From Pusillimonas caeni (GTDB lineage: Bacteria > Pseudomonadota > Gammaproteobacteria > Burkholderiales > Burkholderiaceae_B): a DNA stretch of 64,000 nucleotides. Both the position numbers and the translations under genes were made by a program. Under the pieces are notes generated by a model that worked only from the letters and a program-made list of their open reading frames with translations, was not told the DNA's origin and did no database searches. The stretch's first letter is position 1, and each line of letters begins with the position of its first letter. Shown piece after piece: positions 35,517 through 45,112 of this stretch. Location of the stretch: the NCBI RefSeq assembly GCF_003545815.1, contig NZ_PDUW01000010.1, positions 50,725 to 114,724 of the forward strand. Reading direction: 5' to 3'.

Positions 35517-36921
35517 GCAGCTGGCCGCGGCCGTCCTCGATCAGGAGCAAGTCTGCGCCTTGACACCGGCCGCGCTCGAGGCCGGCATCACGCCCGGCAT
35601 GCGCCACGGCACGGCGCGGGCGCGGGCGCCGCAGGCCTTGCTCAGCCGCCGTGACTTCCAGGCTGAAGCCCAGGGCTTGCAGCAGGCGCTGCTTTGCCTG
35701 CTGCAGTTCACGCCCGACATTACCCTGCTCGATGCGCATTCATTGGCCATGGAGGTGGACGCCAGCCTCGACCTGTTCGGCGGCCCCCGCAGCTTATGGA
35801 GGCGGGTGCAAGACTCGCTGCAAGGCCTCGGCCTGAATCCGAGCCTGGCCATGGCCCCTACCTGCCAAGGAGCCTGGGCGCTGGCTCTGCAGACGCAAAC
35901 CCGGCGGCGGCGGGTGCTCAAGCCCGCCACCTTGTCCCGGCGGCTCGATCCCCTGTCCGCCGCTTGCCTGCCCGCTCTGCACCCCTGGCTCGAATGGCTG
36001 GAGAGCCTGGGCTGTTCCACCCTGGGCCAGTTGCGCCGCCTGCCCCGCAAAGGTCTGCAGCAACGCACCCGGCCCGAAGCCATGCAAGCCATCGATGCCG
36101 CCTATGGCCGCCACACTCCACCCTGCACCTGGGTCACGCCGCCGGCAAGGTTCGGGCGCCGCCACGATACGCTGCAGCGCCTGGAGCACGTCCATGCCGT
36201 GCAGGCCGTGGCCGCAAAGCTCATCGACCAGCTTTGCGGCTGGCTGCAGGCGGGCCACCGCTCGGCCAGCCGGCTCTCGTTCATGCTGCATCACGAAAAA
36301 GGCCGCCATGCCCGGCCGCCCTCCATGCTGGAGCTGTCCCTGTCCCAGCCGGGCTGGCGTCCGGACGACTTTCTGCCTGCGCTGGCCGAGCATTTCAGCC
36401 GGCTGGTCCTGCCCGACCACGTCATCGCCATCGAACTACGGGTCGACGAAACCCGGGAGCGCATGGCGCGCAGCCAAGGCCTGTTCCCCGAGCCCGCTCA
36501 ATGGGCCCGCCAGGAAAGCCGCCTGCTCGACCTGCTGCGCGCCCGCCTGGGCGAAGACCACATCCTGAAAGCCAGGCCTTTTGCCAGCCATCTGCCCGAA
36601 GCCGCCAATCGCTGGGTGCCCGCCGCCGAGGCGGACGCACCCTCCACCGAGGCCGCACCCGCCTTGCCGGAGCAGGCCCGGCCTTTCTGGCTGCTGGACC
36701 CGCCCCTGGCCTTGCAGGTCGACCGCCACACTCCCCTGTACCAAGGCCGCCGCCTGCGCCTCATACAAGGACCCGAGCGCATCGAAAGCGGCTGGTGGAG
36801 CGAAAAGCACCAGCAGCGCGATTACTTCATCGCCCAGGATGCACAGCATGCGCGCTACTGGATCTACCGCCAGCGCGCCGCCCTGGATGCACGCTGGTTC
36901 CTGCACGGCCTTTTCGGATAG
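35446..36921 (+). CDS. imuB: Inactive Y-family polymerase homologue ImuB
   Basis: Adaptor subunit of the mutasome: a Y-family polymerase fold without catalytic activity that links DnaE2 to the beta clamp. The start is ATG 35446 (MSLWISLHLPFHSLDA), overlapping imuA by 71 bp, giving 491 residues. The active-site acidic residues of Y-family enzymes are absent at the start and in the MEVDASLDLFGG segment, as expected for ImuB. The C-terminal section has RPFWLLDPPLAL, typical of the family. dnaE2 starts 4 bp downstream. Confidence 0.92.
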   Translation: MSLWISLHLPFHSLDAAFPHWRTRQLAAAVLDQEQVCALTPAALEAGITPGMRHGTARARAPQALLSRRDFQAEAQGLQQALLCLLQFTPDITLLDAHSLAMEVDASLDLFGGPRSLWRRVQDSLQGLGLNPSLAMAPTCQGAWALALQTQTRRRRVLKPATLSRRLDPLSAACLPALHPWLEWLESLGCSTLGQLRRLPRKGLQQRTRPEAMQAIDAAYGRHTPPCTWVTPPARFGRRHDTLQRLEHVHAVQAVAAKLIDQLCGWLQAGHRSASRLSFMLHHEKGRHARPPSMLELSLSQPGWRPDDFLPALAEHFSRLVLPDHVIAIELRVDETRERMARSQGLFPEPAQWARQESRLLDLLRARLGEDHILKARPFASHLPEAANRWVPAAEADAPSTEAAPALPEQARPFWLLDPPLALQVDRHTPLYQGRRLRLIQGPERIESGWWSEKHQQRDYFIAQDAQHARYWIYRQRAALDARWFLHGLFG

Positions 36922-36925
36922 CATC

Positions 36926-39900
36926 ATGCAGCCTGACACGCTTCCCGACTACGCCGAGCTGGACTGCATCTCCAATTTCAGCTTCCTGCGCGGCGCCTCC
37001 CATCCCTACGAACTGGTCCGGCGCGCGGCCAAACTGGGCTACAGCGCCCTGGCGCTGGCCGATGAATGCTCGGTAGCGGGGGTGGTGCGGGCATACATCG
37101 AGTCGCTGGAACACAGCATCCACCTCATCGTCGGCAGCCGCTTCCGGCTGGACGCCGACGAGCCCGCAGACGAACTGCACATCATCGCTCTGGCGCGCAA
37201 CGGCGAAGGCTACGCCAATCTTGCCGAACTCATCACCCTGGCGCGCACGCGCAGCACACCCAAGGGGCAGTACCAGCTAAGCCTGCAAGACATCCTCGAA
37301 CCGCCGCAAGGCCTCACTCATCTGCGCGGCCTGCCCGGCTGCGCCATCATCTTCAAGCCCGCCTACGGCATCCAGGCCGAAGCGCTGCGGCGGCAACTGC
37401 AGCGCTTGCGCCATGCCTTTCAAGATGGCTTCTGGCTGGGGCTCACCCTGCACCATCGCCAAGACGACGCCCGGCATGCCATGGTGCTGCAGCAAGCGGC
37501 CCAAGAGCACGGCCTGCGCATCACTGCCGCCGGCGAAGTGCATATGCACAGCCGTTCGCGCCAGCCCCTGCACGACACGCTCACGGCCATCCGGCTGCGC
37601 ACCCCCATCGCCCAGTGCGGCTATGCCCTGGCTTCCAATGCCGAGCCTCATCTGCGCAGCCGCCTGCGCCTGCTGCAGCTGTATCCGCCGCAGGCTTTGG
37701 AAGAAACCCTGGCCATCAGCCGGCTTTGCCGTTTCGATCTCAACAGCATCAAGGATCGCTACCAGTATCCGCGCGAAATCGTTCCACAAGGCCTGACACC
37801 CACCCAGTACCTGCGCCAGGAAACGCTTGAAGGCGCCCGCGGACGCTATCCTCAGGGCATACCGTCCAAAGTACAGGCCCAGCTGGAAACCGAGTTGAAC
37901 ATCATCGCCTCGCTGGGGTACGAGCCCTATTTCCTCACGGTCTACGACATCGTGCGGTTTGCGCGCCGCGAGGGCATTCTTTGCCAGGGCCGCGGTTCGG
38001 CCGCCAATTCGGCCGTCTGCTATTGCCTGCGCATCACCGAGGTCAATCCCGTCAACGGCAACGCCCTGTTCGCCCGCTTCATCAGCGCCGAGCGCAACGA
38101 GCCGCCCGACATCGACGTCGATTTCGAGCACCAGCGGCGCGAGGAGGTCATCCAGTACATTTACAAGGAATACGGGCGCAAGCGGGCGGCCCTCACCGCC
38201 GTGGTCATCACCTACCGTGCCCGCAGCGCACTGCGCGACACCGGCAAGGCCCTGGGCGTGGAGTTCGACCTGATCGAAAAAGTGACCAAGTCCTGCCGCC
38301 ACTGGGACGGCAAGGGCGAACTGATCCAGAAAATGATCGAACAGGGTCTGGACCCCGATTCGCGCCTGGCCCGGCAGTGGGCCGCCCTGGCACAAGAGCT
38401 GCGCGATTTTCCGCGCCATCTCTCGCAGCATCCGGGCGGCTTCGTCCTGGCCGACGACAACCTGGCCCGGCTGGTACCCATCGAAAACGCCGCCATGCCC
38501 GGCCGCAGCGTCGTGCAGTGGGACAAGGACGACCTCGACGCGCTCAAAATCCTGAAGGTCGACGTGCTGGCCCTGGGCATGCTGTCGGCCCTGAACCGCA
38601 TGCTGGCCATGGTTTCGCAGCGGCGCGGACGGTGCTTTACCCTGGGCGATATCGAGGCCCACGACGAGCCCACCTTCGAAATGATCCGCAGGGCCGACAC
38701 CATAGGCGTCTTCCAGATCGAATCACGCGCGCAGATGAGCATGCTGCCGCGTTTGAAGCCCAAAGTGTTCTACGACCTGGTCGTGCAGGTGGCCATCGTG
38801 CGGCCCGGACCGATACAGGGCGGCATGGTGCATCCCTACTTGCGCCGGCGCAACGGAGAAAAATTTGACTACCCCCATCCCGACATCAGAAAGATACTGG
38901 AGCGCACCCTGGGCGTACCCATCTTCCAGGAGCAGGCCATGCAGATCGCCATCGATGCCGGCGGCTTCACGCCTGACGAGGCCGACGAGCTGCGCCGCTC
39001 GATGGCGGCCTGGCGGCGCAAAGGAGGTATCGGCCCTTTTCATGCCAAACTGATCAACGGCATGAAAGAAAAAGGCTACGACGAAGACTACGCCGAGGCC
39101 ATCTTCAAGCAGCTCGAGGGCTTCGGCGAATACGGCTTTCCCGAAAGCCATTCGGCCAGCTTCGCCCAGCTGGCCTATTTCAGCGCCTGGTTCAAGCGCC
39201 GTGAACCCGAAGCCTTTCTGGCGGCCCTGCTCAACTCCCAGCCCATGGGATTTTACTCGTCCAGCCAGCTCGTACAGGACGCCCGGCGGCATGGCGTCGA
39301 AGTTCTACCGGTCGACGTCACGGCCAGCCTATGGGAAACCAGCCTCGTCCTGCCCGATGGAAAGGGCCTGACCGGCGGTGGACGGCCGTCCAAAGGCATG
39401 AGTCCGTCCAACGGGCTTGATGCTCTAGAAGCCATATCTCAAGCCCATGATGTGGCGGATCACTTAGCGACGTCATCCGACGACGGCGCTCCCCGGCCCG
39501 CGGTCCGCCTCGGCTTCAACCAGATCAAGGGCTTTTCCGAAGAAACCGGCCTGCGCATCGAAGCCGCGCGACGGCAAGGCCCATTCCGCGATCAGCACGA
39601 TCTGGCCCTGCGGGCGGGCCTCGAGCGCGCCGACCTCGAACGGCTGGCCGGCGCCGACGCCCTGCGTCCGCTCAGCGGCCACAGACGGCAGGCACAGTGG
39701 CAGGCCGCCAATCCACCCCTGAAGGGCCTGCTGCGCAATGCCCCGGTACGCGACACGGACGCCCCTGCCCTGCTCCCTCCCACCGAAGGCAGCGAAATAC
39801 TGGCCGACTACCACTCCATGCAGCTCACATTGCGGCGGCATCCACTGGCCCTGCTGCGCCGCCTGCCCGAACTGCGGCCCTTTGCCAGCGCCGCCCAGCT

Positions 39901-40201
39901 CGAGCAGCATCCCGACGGCCGCCTGGCCCGGGCCTGCGGCCTGGTCACCATGCGCCAGCGGCCGCAGACCGCGAACGGCATCATCTTCGTCAGCCTCGAA
40001 GACGAAACCGGCATCGTCAACGTCATCGTGCGACCCCAGGTGGCCGAGTGCCAGCGCGTGCCGCTGCTGCAATCACGCCTGATGGCGGTGCATGGGGTGT
40101 GGCAGCAGCACGAAGGCGTCCGCCATCTGATGGCGGGCCGTCTCATCGACCTGAGCTTCCTGCTCGGCACCCTGCCCACCCGCAGCCGCAATTTTCATTG
40201 A
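36926..40201 (+). CDS. dnaE2: Error-prone DNA polymerase III alpha subunit DnaE2
   Basis: C-family polymerase that performs lesion bypass with ImuA/ImuB, causing damage-induced mutagenesis. ATG 36926 (MQPDTLPDYAELDCIS) gives 1091 residues, somewhat longer than the 1030-1060 I expect. The PHP domain leads (NFSFLRGASHPYELV). The polymerase aspartates appear in PPDIDVDFEHQRREEV, with GRGSAANSAVCYCL before it; DELRRSMAAWRRKGG and the OB-fold near the end follow. An extra, less GC-rich segment of about 35-40 residues (39360-39480) interrupts the link before the RPAVRLGFNQIKGF helix-hairpin region. Confidence 0.94.
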   Translation: MQPDTLPDYAELDCISNFSFLRGASHPYELVRRAAKLGYSALALADECSVAGVVRAYIESLEHSIHLIVGSRFRLDADEPADELHIIALARNGEGYANLAELITLARTRSTPKGQYQLSLQDILEPPQGLTHLRGLPGCAIIFKPAYGIQAEALRRQLQRLRHAFQDGFWLGLTLHHRQDDARHAMVLQQAAQEHGLRITAAGEVHMHSRSRQPLHDTLTAIRLRTPIAQCGYALASNAEPHLRSRLRLLQLYPPQALEETLAISRLCRFDLNSIKDRYQYPREIVPQGLTPTQYLRQETLEGARGRYPQGIPSKVQAQLETELNIIASLGYEPYFLTVYDIVRFARREGILCQGRGSAANSAVCYCLRITEVNPVNGNALFARFISAERNEPPDIDVDFEHQRREEVIQYIYKEYGRKRAALTAVVITYRARSALRDTGKALGVEFDLIEKVTKSCRHWDGKGELIQKMIEQGLDPDSRLARQWAALAQELRDFPRHLSQHPGGFVLADDNLARLVPIENAAMPGRSVVQWDKDDLDALKILKVDVLALGMLSALNRMLAMVSQRRGRCFTLGDIEAHDEPTFEMIRRADTIGVFQIESRAQMSMLPRLKPKVFYDLVVQVAIVRPGPIQGGMVHPYLRRRNGEKFDYPHPDIRKILERTLGVPIFQEQAMQIAIDAGGFTPDEADELRRSMAAWRRKGGIGPFHAKLINGMKEKGYDEDYAEAIFKQLEGFGEYGFPESHSASFAQLAYFSAWFKRREPEAFLAALLNSQPMGFYSSSQLVQDARRHGVEVLPVDVTASLWETSLVLPDGKGLTGGGRPSKGMSPSNGLDALEAISQAHDVADHLATSSDDGAPRPAVRLGFNQIKGFSEETGLRIEAARRQGPFRDQHDLALRAGLERADLERLAGADALRPLSGHRRQAQWQAANPPLKGLLRNAPVRDTDAPALLPPTEGSEILADYHSMQLTLRRHPLALLRRLPELRPFASAAQLEQHPDGRLARACGLVTMRQRPQTANGIIFVSLEDETGIVNVIVRPQVAECQRVPLLQSRLMAVHGVWQQHEGVRHLMAGRLIDLSFLLGTLPTRSRNFH

Positions 40202-40390
40202 GTTTTCATTGAGCATCGAGACGGATCCATGGACAGCCGCCAACGCAAGCCGCTCAAGAACCCAGAAACGCCCTTCCACGCGACACTCACTGCCGAAGCC
40301 TGCGCTAAAATGAGATGGACAATGCCCGGCCCAGGCCATTCCCTACAATGCGGCGTCCAAGCGACCGCCCTTTACTCTCCAGGACTCACC

Positions 40391-40852
40391 ATGAGCAACA
40401 CGCTCAAGCCCCAACTGAGCGACGCCGTCAAAGCGGCCATGCGCGCCAAGCAAAGCGAGCGCCTCGCCACGCTGCGCTTTCTTCAAGCCGCCATCAAACA
40501 AAAAGAAGTCGACGAAAGACGCGAGCTGGACGACGCCGAAGTGACCGCCATCATCGAGAAACAGGTCAAGCAGCGCCGTGAGTCCATCGCCGCGTTCGAG
40601 CAGGCCGGCCGTACCGAAACCGCCGAGCAGGAAAAAGCCGAGCTGCAGGTGCTGCAGGAATTCCTGCCCGAACAGGCCAGTCCCGAGCAAGTGGACGCCG
40701 CCATCGAGCAGGCCATTTCCCAGGTCGGCGCCGAAGGCGCGAGCGGCCCCGCCGCCATGGGCAAGGTCATGGGTCTGGTCAAGGCGGCATTGGCCGGCAA
40801 GGCCGACATGTCCGCCGTATCCGCAAAGGTCAAGGCGCGGCTCAACCCATGA
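40391..40852 (+). CDS. yqeY: GatB/YqeY domain protein
   Basis: Small helical protein of the YqeY family, similar to the tail domain of GatB and possibly binding tRNA; its job is not settled. ATG 40391 gives 153 residues. Signature segments are [21 protein letters not shown] near the start, [19 protein letters not shown] in the middle and [21 protein letters not shown] at the end. Its stop overlaps the next start (ATGA). The 189-bp gap back to dnaE2 shows nothing but likely promoter sequence. Confidence 0.9.
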   Translation: MSNTLKPQLSDAVKAAMRAKQSERLATLRFLQAAIKQKEVDERRELDDAEVTAIIEKQVKQRRESIAAFEQAGRTETAEQEKAELQVLQEFLPEQASPEQVDAAIEQAISQVGAEGASGPAAMGKVMGLVKAALAGKADMSAVSAKVKARLNP

Positions 40853-41292
40853 GCCCCCGTACCTCGAGCCCTTCCGGCCCGGCGCAAGAAGATTCGCCCG
40901 ACTACTTCGGGCTGAGCATTCCGTTCATGGCGTCCATCGGACTGGTGCCCGAACACCTGACGACCGAGCTGGCCCGCACCCGCATGCCCCACCGGCCCGA
41001 CCTGGCCAACAGCCGGGGCGACGTACATGGAGGGGCATTGATGAGCGCGCTGGATTTCACCTTGAGCGCCGCCGCGCGCGCCCACGAGCCCGGCACCGGC
41101 ATGGCCACCATCGATATGACCACGCATTTCCTGGCGCCCGCCCGGGGCACCGTGATCTTCGAGGCGCGCTGCCTGCGCATCGGGGCCTCGCTGGCCTTTT
41201 GCGAAGGCCAGGCCCGCGACGAAGAGGGCACGCTGCTGGCCACGGCCAGCGCCACCTTCAAGATCGTGCGGCGCAAGCGCGCGGCGGATTGA
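40849..41292 (+). CDS. PaaI family hotdog-fold thioesterase
   Basis: Acyl-CoA thioesterase of the hotdog fold, 147 residues. The characteristic segment [20 protein letters not shown] contains the HGG loop and the catalytic aspartate position in the central helix. [13 protein letters not shown] and [20 protein letters not shown] are the conserved strands. It is translationally coupled to yqeY by a 4-bp overlap, though no shared function is evident. Chain specificity cannot be told from sequence. Confidence 0.87.
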   Translation: MSPRTSSPSGPAQEDSPDYFGLSIPFMASIGLVPEHLTTELARTRMPHRPDLANSRGDVHGGALMSALDFTLSAAARAHEPGTGMATIDMTTHFLAPARGTVIFEARCLRIGASLAFCEGQARDEEGTLLATASATFKIVRRKRAAD

Positions 41293-41295
41293 GCG

Positions 41296-41321
41296 TTAAA
41301 AAACCGGCGGCATGCCGCCGG
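41296..41321 (-). terminator. Intrinsic terminator of the small lipoprotein gene
   Basis: On the minus strand the perfect palindrome CCGGCGGCATGCCGCCGG (41304-41321) is followed by six U residues. It lies 72 nt past the lipoprotein stop codon. On the plus strand there is no U-tract, so it works in one direction. Confidence 0.85.
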
Positions 41322-41393
41322 CCGGGCGATGTACGGATTTTACGGGGCACGGCCCCGCCGGCGCGCTGTCATTGCCCGCGCGGACGGCCGCAT

Positions 41394-41792
41394 TCATTTA
41401 TACACGTGGCATACCGAAGCGTCCATGCGGATGGACTGCTGCATGGCGTTGAGCACGTCCTGGTTCCATGAACCCCGCCCGGAAACGATTTGCACCACCT
41501 CGGTATGCCTGGCATCGACCGCCTTCAGGCTGGTGCGCGCCATTTCCACGCCGGTGATGGGATCAAGCACCGACACGACGCCGGTGTTCATGGCCGGGTC
41601 GATGCGGCTCTGCACCTTGACCTCGCTGTTTCCGTACTGGCACTCGTTGGCCTGGTGCGCGGCCCGCATATAGACGACCTGGTAGCTGTAAGGCACCGTG
41701 TACGTCACGCTGGGCGAACTGCCGTCAGTCTGTATACCCAGGGCGCATCCTGCAAGCAGGCTCGTCGCCAGAACCGTCGTCCATGCCTTCAT
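41394..41792 (-). CDS. Small predicted lipoprotein, function unknown
   Basis: I do not recognise a named family. ATG 41792 has GGAG 6 bases before it and gives 132 residues. The N-terminus is a lipoprotein signal with lipobox LLAGC (Cys16), so it should be membrane-anchored, probably in the outer membrane. The rest is soluble and mixed alpha/beta in look, with a VVYMRAAHQANECQYGNSEVK stretch in the first half and two further cysteines (in NECQY and near the C-terminus in SVCHVYK) that could form a disulfide. It is monocistronic with its own terminator. Confidence 0.75.
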   Translation of the reverse strand: MKAWTTVLATSLLAGCALGIQTDGSSPSVTYTVPYSYQVVYMRAAHQANECQYGNSEVKVQSRIDPAMNTGVVSVLDPITGVEMARTSLKAVDARHTEVVQIVSGRGSWNQDVLNAMQQSIRMDASVCHVYK

Positions 41793-41863
41793 GGTGTTTC
41801 TCCGCCTGATGATACTGTCCGAATCATACGCCCCCGGCGGCCCACAGGCCAGCGTCCTAGTCG

Positions 41864-41879
41864 GTGTCAACAGGCCCTA
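41864..41879 (-). repeat. Gene-end repeat TAGGGCCTGTTRACAC, copy 2
   Basis: On the minus strand TAGGGCCTGTTGACAC starts with the TAG stop of the old yellow enzyme gene and differs from copy 1 by one base. Confidence 0.7.
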
Positions 41880-42956
41880 TGCGGACAGCGCGGAGGTGCT
41901 ACAGGCGGACACGCAGGGATAGTCGGTATAGCCCTTGGGGCCGTCTCCGTAGAAAGTGGCGGGATCCCAGGTGTTCAGAGGCAAGTCTTCGCGCAGGCGG
42001 CGCACCAGATCGGGATTGGCGATAAAGGCTTTGCCGAACGCCACGGCATCGGCACGGCCCTCGTCAAGCAGCCGCTGGGCGCTTTGCAGATCGTGTCCTT
42101 CGTTGGCGATGACCGGTCCGCCGAACAGGCGCTTGATGTCCGTCAGCAGGCTGTCCGGCCCGGCCGATTCACGCACGAACAGGAAAGCCAGCTTGCGCTG
42201 GCCGAGCCGCTCGGCCACATAGCTGAAAAGCGCCTCGGGGTTGGAATCGTTCATGGAATGCGTGTCGCCGCGGGGGGATAAATGCACCCCCACCCGATCG
42301 GCGCACCAGATGCCCACGCAGGCATCGACTATCTCGAGCAGGAGGCGGACGCGGTTCTGCACCGAGCCGCCGTATTCGTCCGTGCGCTGGTTGGAGCCGT
42401 CGTGCAGGAATTGGTCGATCAGATAGCCGTTGGCGGCATGCACTTCGACCCCGTCGAAGCCCGCCTCTTTGGCGTTGCGCGCCGCCTGGGCGAAATCGGC
42501 GATCACGCCACGGATCTCGTCGGTTTGCAGCGCCCTGGGCACGACGTACTCGCGCTTGGGACGCAACAGGCTCACGTGGCCCTCGCAGGCGATGGCGCTG
42601 GGCGCGACCGGAATCTCGCCGTTCAGATGCTCGGGGTCGGAAACACGCCCCACATGCCAGAGCTGCAGGAATATCTTGCCGCCCTTGTCATGCACCGCCT
42701 GGGTAATCTTTTTCCAGCCTTCGACGTGCGCATGGCACCATACGCCGGGCGTGTTGGGATAGCCCACGCCCTGCGGCGAAATCGAAGTGGCCTCGGTCAC
42801 GATCAGGCCGGCGCTGGCGCGCTGGCAATAGTACTGCCGCATCAATTCATTGGGTATGCGTCCCGGCGCGGCGCGCGTGCGCGTCAGGGGCGCCATCACG
42901 ATGCGGTTCTTCAGGGACACGGCGCCCAATCGGACGGGTTCAAACAAACTGGTCAT
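41877..42956 (-). CDS. nemA: Old yellow enzyme family NADH:flavin oxidoreductase
   Basis: FMN enzyme that reduces activated C=C bonds and nitro compounds using NAD(P)H. ATG 42956 (MTSLFEPVRLGAVSLKNR) gives 359 residues; an in-frame ATG 12 codons upstream is possible, and neither has a strong ribosome site. Family marks are NRIVMAPLTRTRA, QLWHVGR, GFDGVEVHAANGYLIDQFL, the NxRTDEYGGS loop and the FMN phosphate site in GKAFIANPDLVRR. The gene symbol is by family likeness only. It is divergent from the potassium-uptake genes. Confidence 0.9.
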   Translation of the reverse strand: MTSLFEPVRLGAVSLKNRIVMAPLTRTRAAPGRIPNELMRQYYCQRASAGLIVTEATSISPQGVGYPNTPGVWCHAHVEGWKKITQAVHDKGGKIFLQLWHVGRVSDPEHLNGEIPVAPSAIACEGHVSLLRPKREYVVPRALQTDEIRGVIADFAQAARNAKEAGFDGVEVHAANGYLIDQFLHDGSNQRTDEYGGSVQNRVRLLLEIVDACVGIWCADRVGVHLSPRGDTHSMNDSNPEALFSYVAERLGQRKLAFLFVRESAGPDSLLTDIKRLFGGPVIANEGHDLQSAQRLLDEGRADAVAFGKAFIANPDLVRRLREDLPLNTWDPATFYGDGPKGYTDYPCVSACSTSALSA

Positions 42957-43050
42957 GACGAAATTTGTATTAAGGTAAACCCTAGTACTCATAAAATTAA
43001 CATAGTTCGACCGGATATACTCGCTCAAACCACTTTCAGGCAGTAAAAAC

Positions 43051-43704
43051 ATGGCGCAATTTGCCGTTATGGGGCTGGGCCGATTTGGTTCGGCGGCCTC
43101 TCAGGAACTCATCAAGCTGGGGCATTCCGTGCTCGGCGTCGATATGGACAACAAGCTGGTGGCCAAGTACGCGGATGAGCTCACCCGGGCCGTCATCGCC
43201 GATGTCACCGACAAGCACGCCCTGGAAGAACTCGGTGTCGACAATTACGACGTTGTGCTGGTGGCCGTGGGCACCGACATCCAGACCAGCCTGCTGTGCG
43301 TCGTCCATCTCAAAAGCCTGGGCGTCAAAACCATCTGGGTGAAGGCCTCGTCGCATGCCCACCACCTTATCCTGAACAAGCTGGGCGTCGACCGCATCAT
43401 CCATCCCGAAGAAGAAATGGGCATACGCATCGCCCAGGCCCTCAGCTATCCCATGGTCGAGGACTACATCTCGCTGGGCAACGGCGAATTCATCGTCGAG
43501 ATCCACGTCAGCGAGCAGCTCGACGGCGCGCCCATCGGTCGCTTTCTGCGCGACACCCCCTCGCCCCTCCATGTGCTGATGGTCAAGCGGCGCGCCGACA
43601 TCACCGTCCATCCGCCCATGGAGTTCGAAGTCCACGGCAACGACGTGCTGGTGCTGCTGGGCCAGTTGAACGCGCTCAAGGCCATCGCTCCCAAACTGGC
43701 CTAG
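43051..43704 (+). CDS. Potassium uptake regulatory subunit (TrkA/KtrA family)
   Basis: Cytosolic RCK protein that gates a potassium channel in response to nucleotide. The 217 residues hold one RCK_N domain with the dinucleotide motif VMGLGRFGSAASQEL and acidic residue at the end of strand two (VDMDNK), then one RCK_C domain (about 135-217). A single domain pair is the KtrA layout; classic TrkA has two. It is 16 bp upstream of the membrane subunit gene, so the two form one transporter. Confidence 0.92.
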   Translation: MAQFAVMGLGRFGSAASQELIKLGHSVLGVDMDNKLVAKYADELTRAVIADVTDKHALEELGVDNYDVVLVAVGTDIQTSLLCVVHLKSLGVKTIWVKASSHAHHLILNKLGVDRIIHPEEEMGIRIAQALSYPMVEDYISLGNGEFIVEIHVSEQLDGAPIGRFLRDTPSPLHVLMVKRRADITVHPPMEFEVHGNDVLVLLGQLNALKAIAPKLA

Positions 43705-43720
43705 GGCCACAGGATCGCAG

Positions 43721-45088
43721 ATGCGTCTTTTCAAGCTCTGGCCCGGCCGCGGCCCGTACAAGAAGCTGCGCACCGGCGGCGTGTTCCGCGCCAGTCCGCC
43801 CATGGTGCTGGCCGGCGGATTCATGCTGCTCATCGTGCTGGGCGCCGGCCTGCTGTGCCTGCCCTTCGCCGCCGACAAGCCCCTGGGCTTCTTCACCGCC
43901 CTGTTCACGGCCACCTCGGCGGTCACGGTCACCGGCCTCAGCATCCTCGACGCCGATACGCATCTACAGCCGTTCGGCTATGCGGTCGTGGCCGCCCTGG
44001 TGCAGATCGGCGGCCTGGGCTTCGTCACCTTCGCGGTGGTGGCCGCCATGTCCCTGGGCAAGAAGGTGGCCCTGCAGTACCAGGCCGTGGCGCTGGAGGC
44101 CTTCAACCAGACCAGCGTGTCCAAGATCCGGGCCACGGCCTTCGTCGTATTCAAGCTGAGCGCGGCCATCGAGCTCATGGGCATCCTGGTGCTGACGGCA
44201 TGGTGGCTGCCCGGCACCGGCTTCCTGCAGGCCCTGGCCCAGGCCGTGTTTCACACCATCATGGCCTTCAACAATGGCGGCATGGCGCTGCCGGGCACGG
44301 CGATGGGCCGCTATCTGGGCGACCCCATCACCATTCTGGCCACGACCGCTCTCATCATCCTGGGCGGCATCGGCTTCTCGGTGGTGAACGACGTCCGGAC
44401 CAAGCGCAAATGGGGTTTGCTTACCTCCTATACCCGCATCATCCTGCTGGCCACGCTGCTGCTGAACGTGTTCGGCTTCTTGCTGATCTGGGCCTTGGAG
44501 CACGGCAATCCCCACACGCTGGGCGCCCTGCCCATGCATGCCCAGGCCCTGACCGCCTGGCTGCAAAGCGTCGCCTCGCGCACCGCCGGCTTCCACAGCA
44601 TCGACCTGGTCCATCTGCAGGACGAGACCACCCTGGTGCTGATGCTGCTGATGTTCATCGGCGGAGGTTCGCTGAGCACCGCCAGCGGCATCAAGGTCGG
44701 CACTTTCGTCGTTCTGCTGGCGGCCGCCTGGTCGTACATACGCGGCCACCGCGAAATCGTGCTGCTACGGCGCACCATCGCGCCCGACACCGTGCAGAAA
44801 TCGCTGGCCCTGCTGCTGGTGACCGGCGCACTGGCCTTCGTGGCCACCCTGCTGATGTGCATCATCGAGAAAGCGCGCTTCCTGGACATTCTCTTCGAAG
44901 TCGTCTCGGCCCTGAGCACCACAGGCGCCACGCGCGATCTCACGCCCAGCCTTTCGGCGCCCAGTCATCTGCTGTTGATCGTACTGATGTTCGTCGGGCG
45001 GCTGGGTCCGCTCACGCTCATATACAGCCTGAGCACCCAGCGCGCCAGCCGCGTGCGCCACCCGGAAGCTCCCTTCCAGGTGGGCTAG
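43721..45088 (+). CDS. Potassium uptake channel subunit (TrkH/KtrB family)
   Basis: Inner-membrane potassium translocator made of four M1-P-M2 repeats, 455 residues. The selectivity-filter-like glycines are visible in TATSAVTVTGLS, FNNGGMALPG, SVASRTAGFHSID and VVSALSTTGATRD. Length fits KtrB better than TrkH. It follows the RCK subunit gene by 16 bp. It should supply sodium- or proton-driven potassium uptake. Its stop codon begins copy 3 of the 16-base gene-end repeat. Confidence 0.92.
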   Translation: MRLFKLWPGRGPYKKLRTGGVFRASPPMVLAGGFMLLIVLGAGLLCLPFAADKPLGFFTALFTATSAVTVTGLSILDADTHLQPFGYAVVAALVQIGGLGFVTFAVVAAMSLGKKVALQYQAVALEAFNQTSVSKIRATAFVVFKLSAAIELMGILVLTAWWLPGTGFLQALAQAVFHTIMAFNNGGMALPGTAMGRYLGDPITILATTALIILGGIGFSVVNDVRTKRKWGLLTSYTRIILLATLLLNVFGFLLIWALEHGNPHTLGALPMHAQALTAWLQSVASRTAGFHSIDLVHLQDETTLVLMLLMFIGGGSLSTASGIKVGTFVVLLAAAWSYIRGHREIVLLRRTIAPDTVQKSLALLLVTGALAFVATLLMCIIEKARFLDILFEVVSALSTTGATRDLTPSLSAPSHLLLIVLMFVGRLGPLTLIYSLSTQRASRVRHPEAPFQVG

Positions 45089-45101
45089 GGCCTGTTGACA
45101 C
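45086..45101 (+). repeat. Gene-end repeat TAGGGCCTGTTRACAC, copy 3
   Basis: TAGGGCCTGTTGACAC begins with the TAG of the potassium channel gene and is identical to copy 2. It lies just 12 bp from the convergent mechanosensitive channel gene's stop. Confidence 0.7.
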
Positions 45102-45112
45102 CCAGCAGCCGG

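Noticed and set aside
45086-45110. Gene-end repeat as a rho-independent terminator
   Set aside because: No consistent stem followed by a U-run surrounds the three copies, so terminator function is not supported by the sequence alone.
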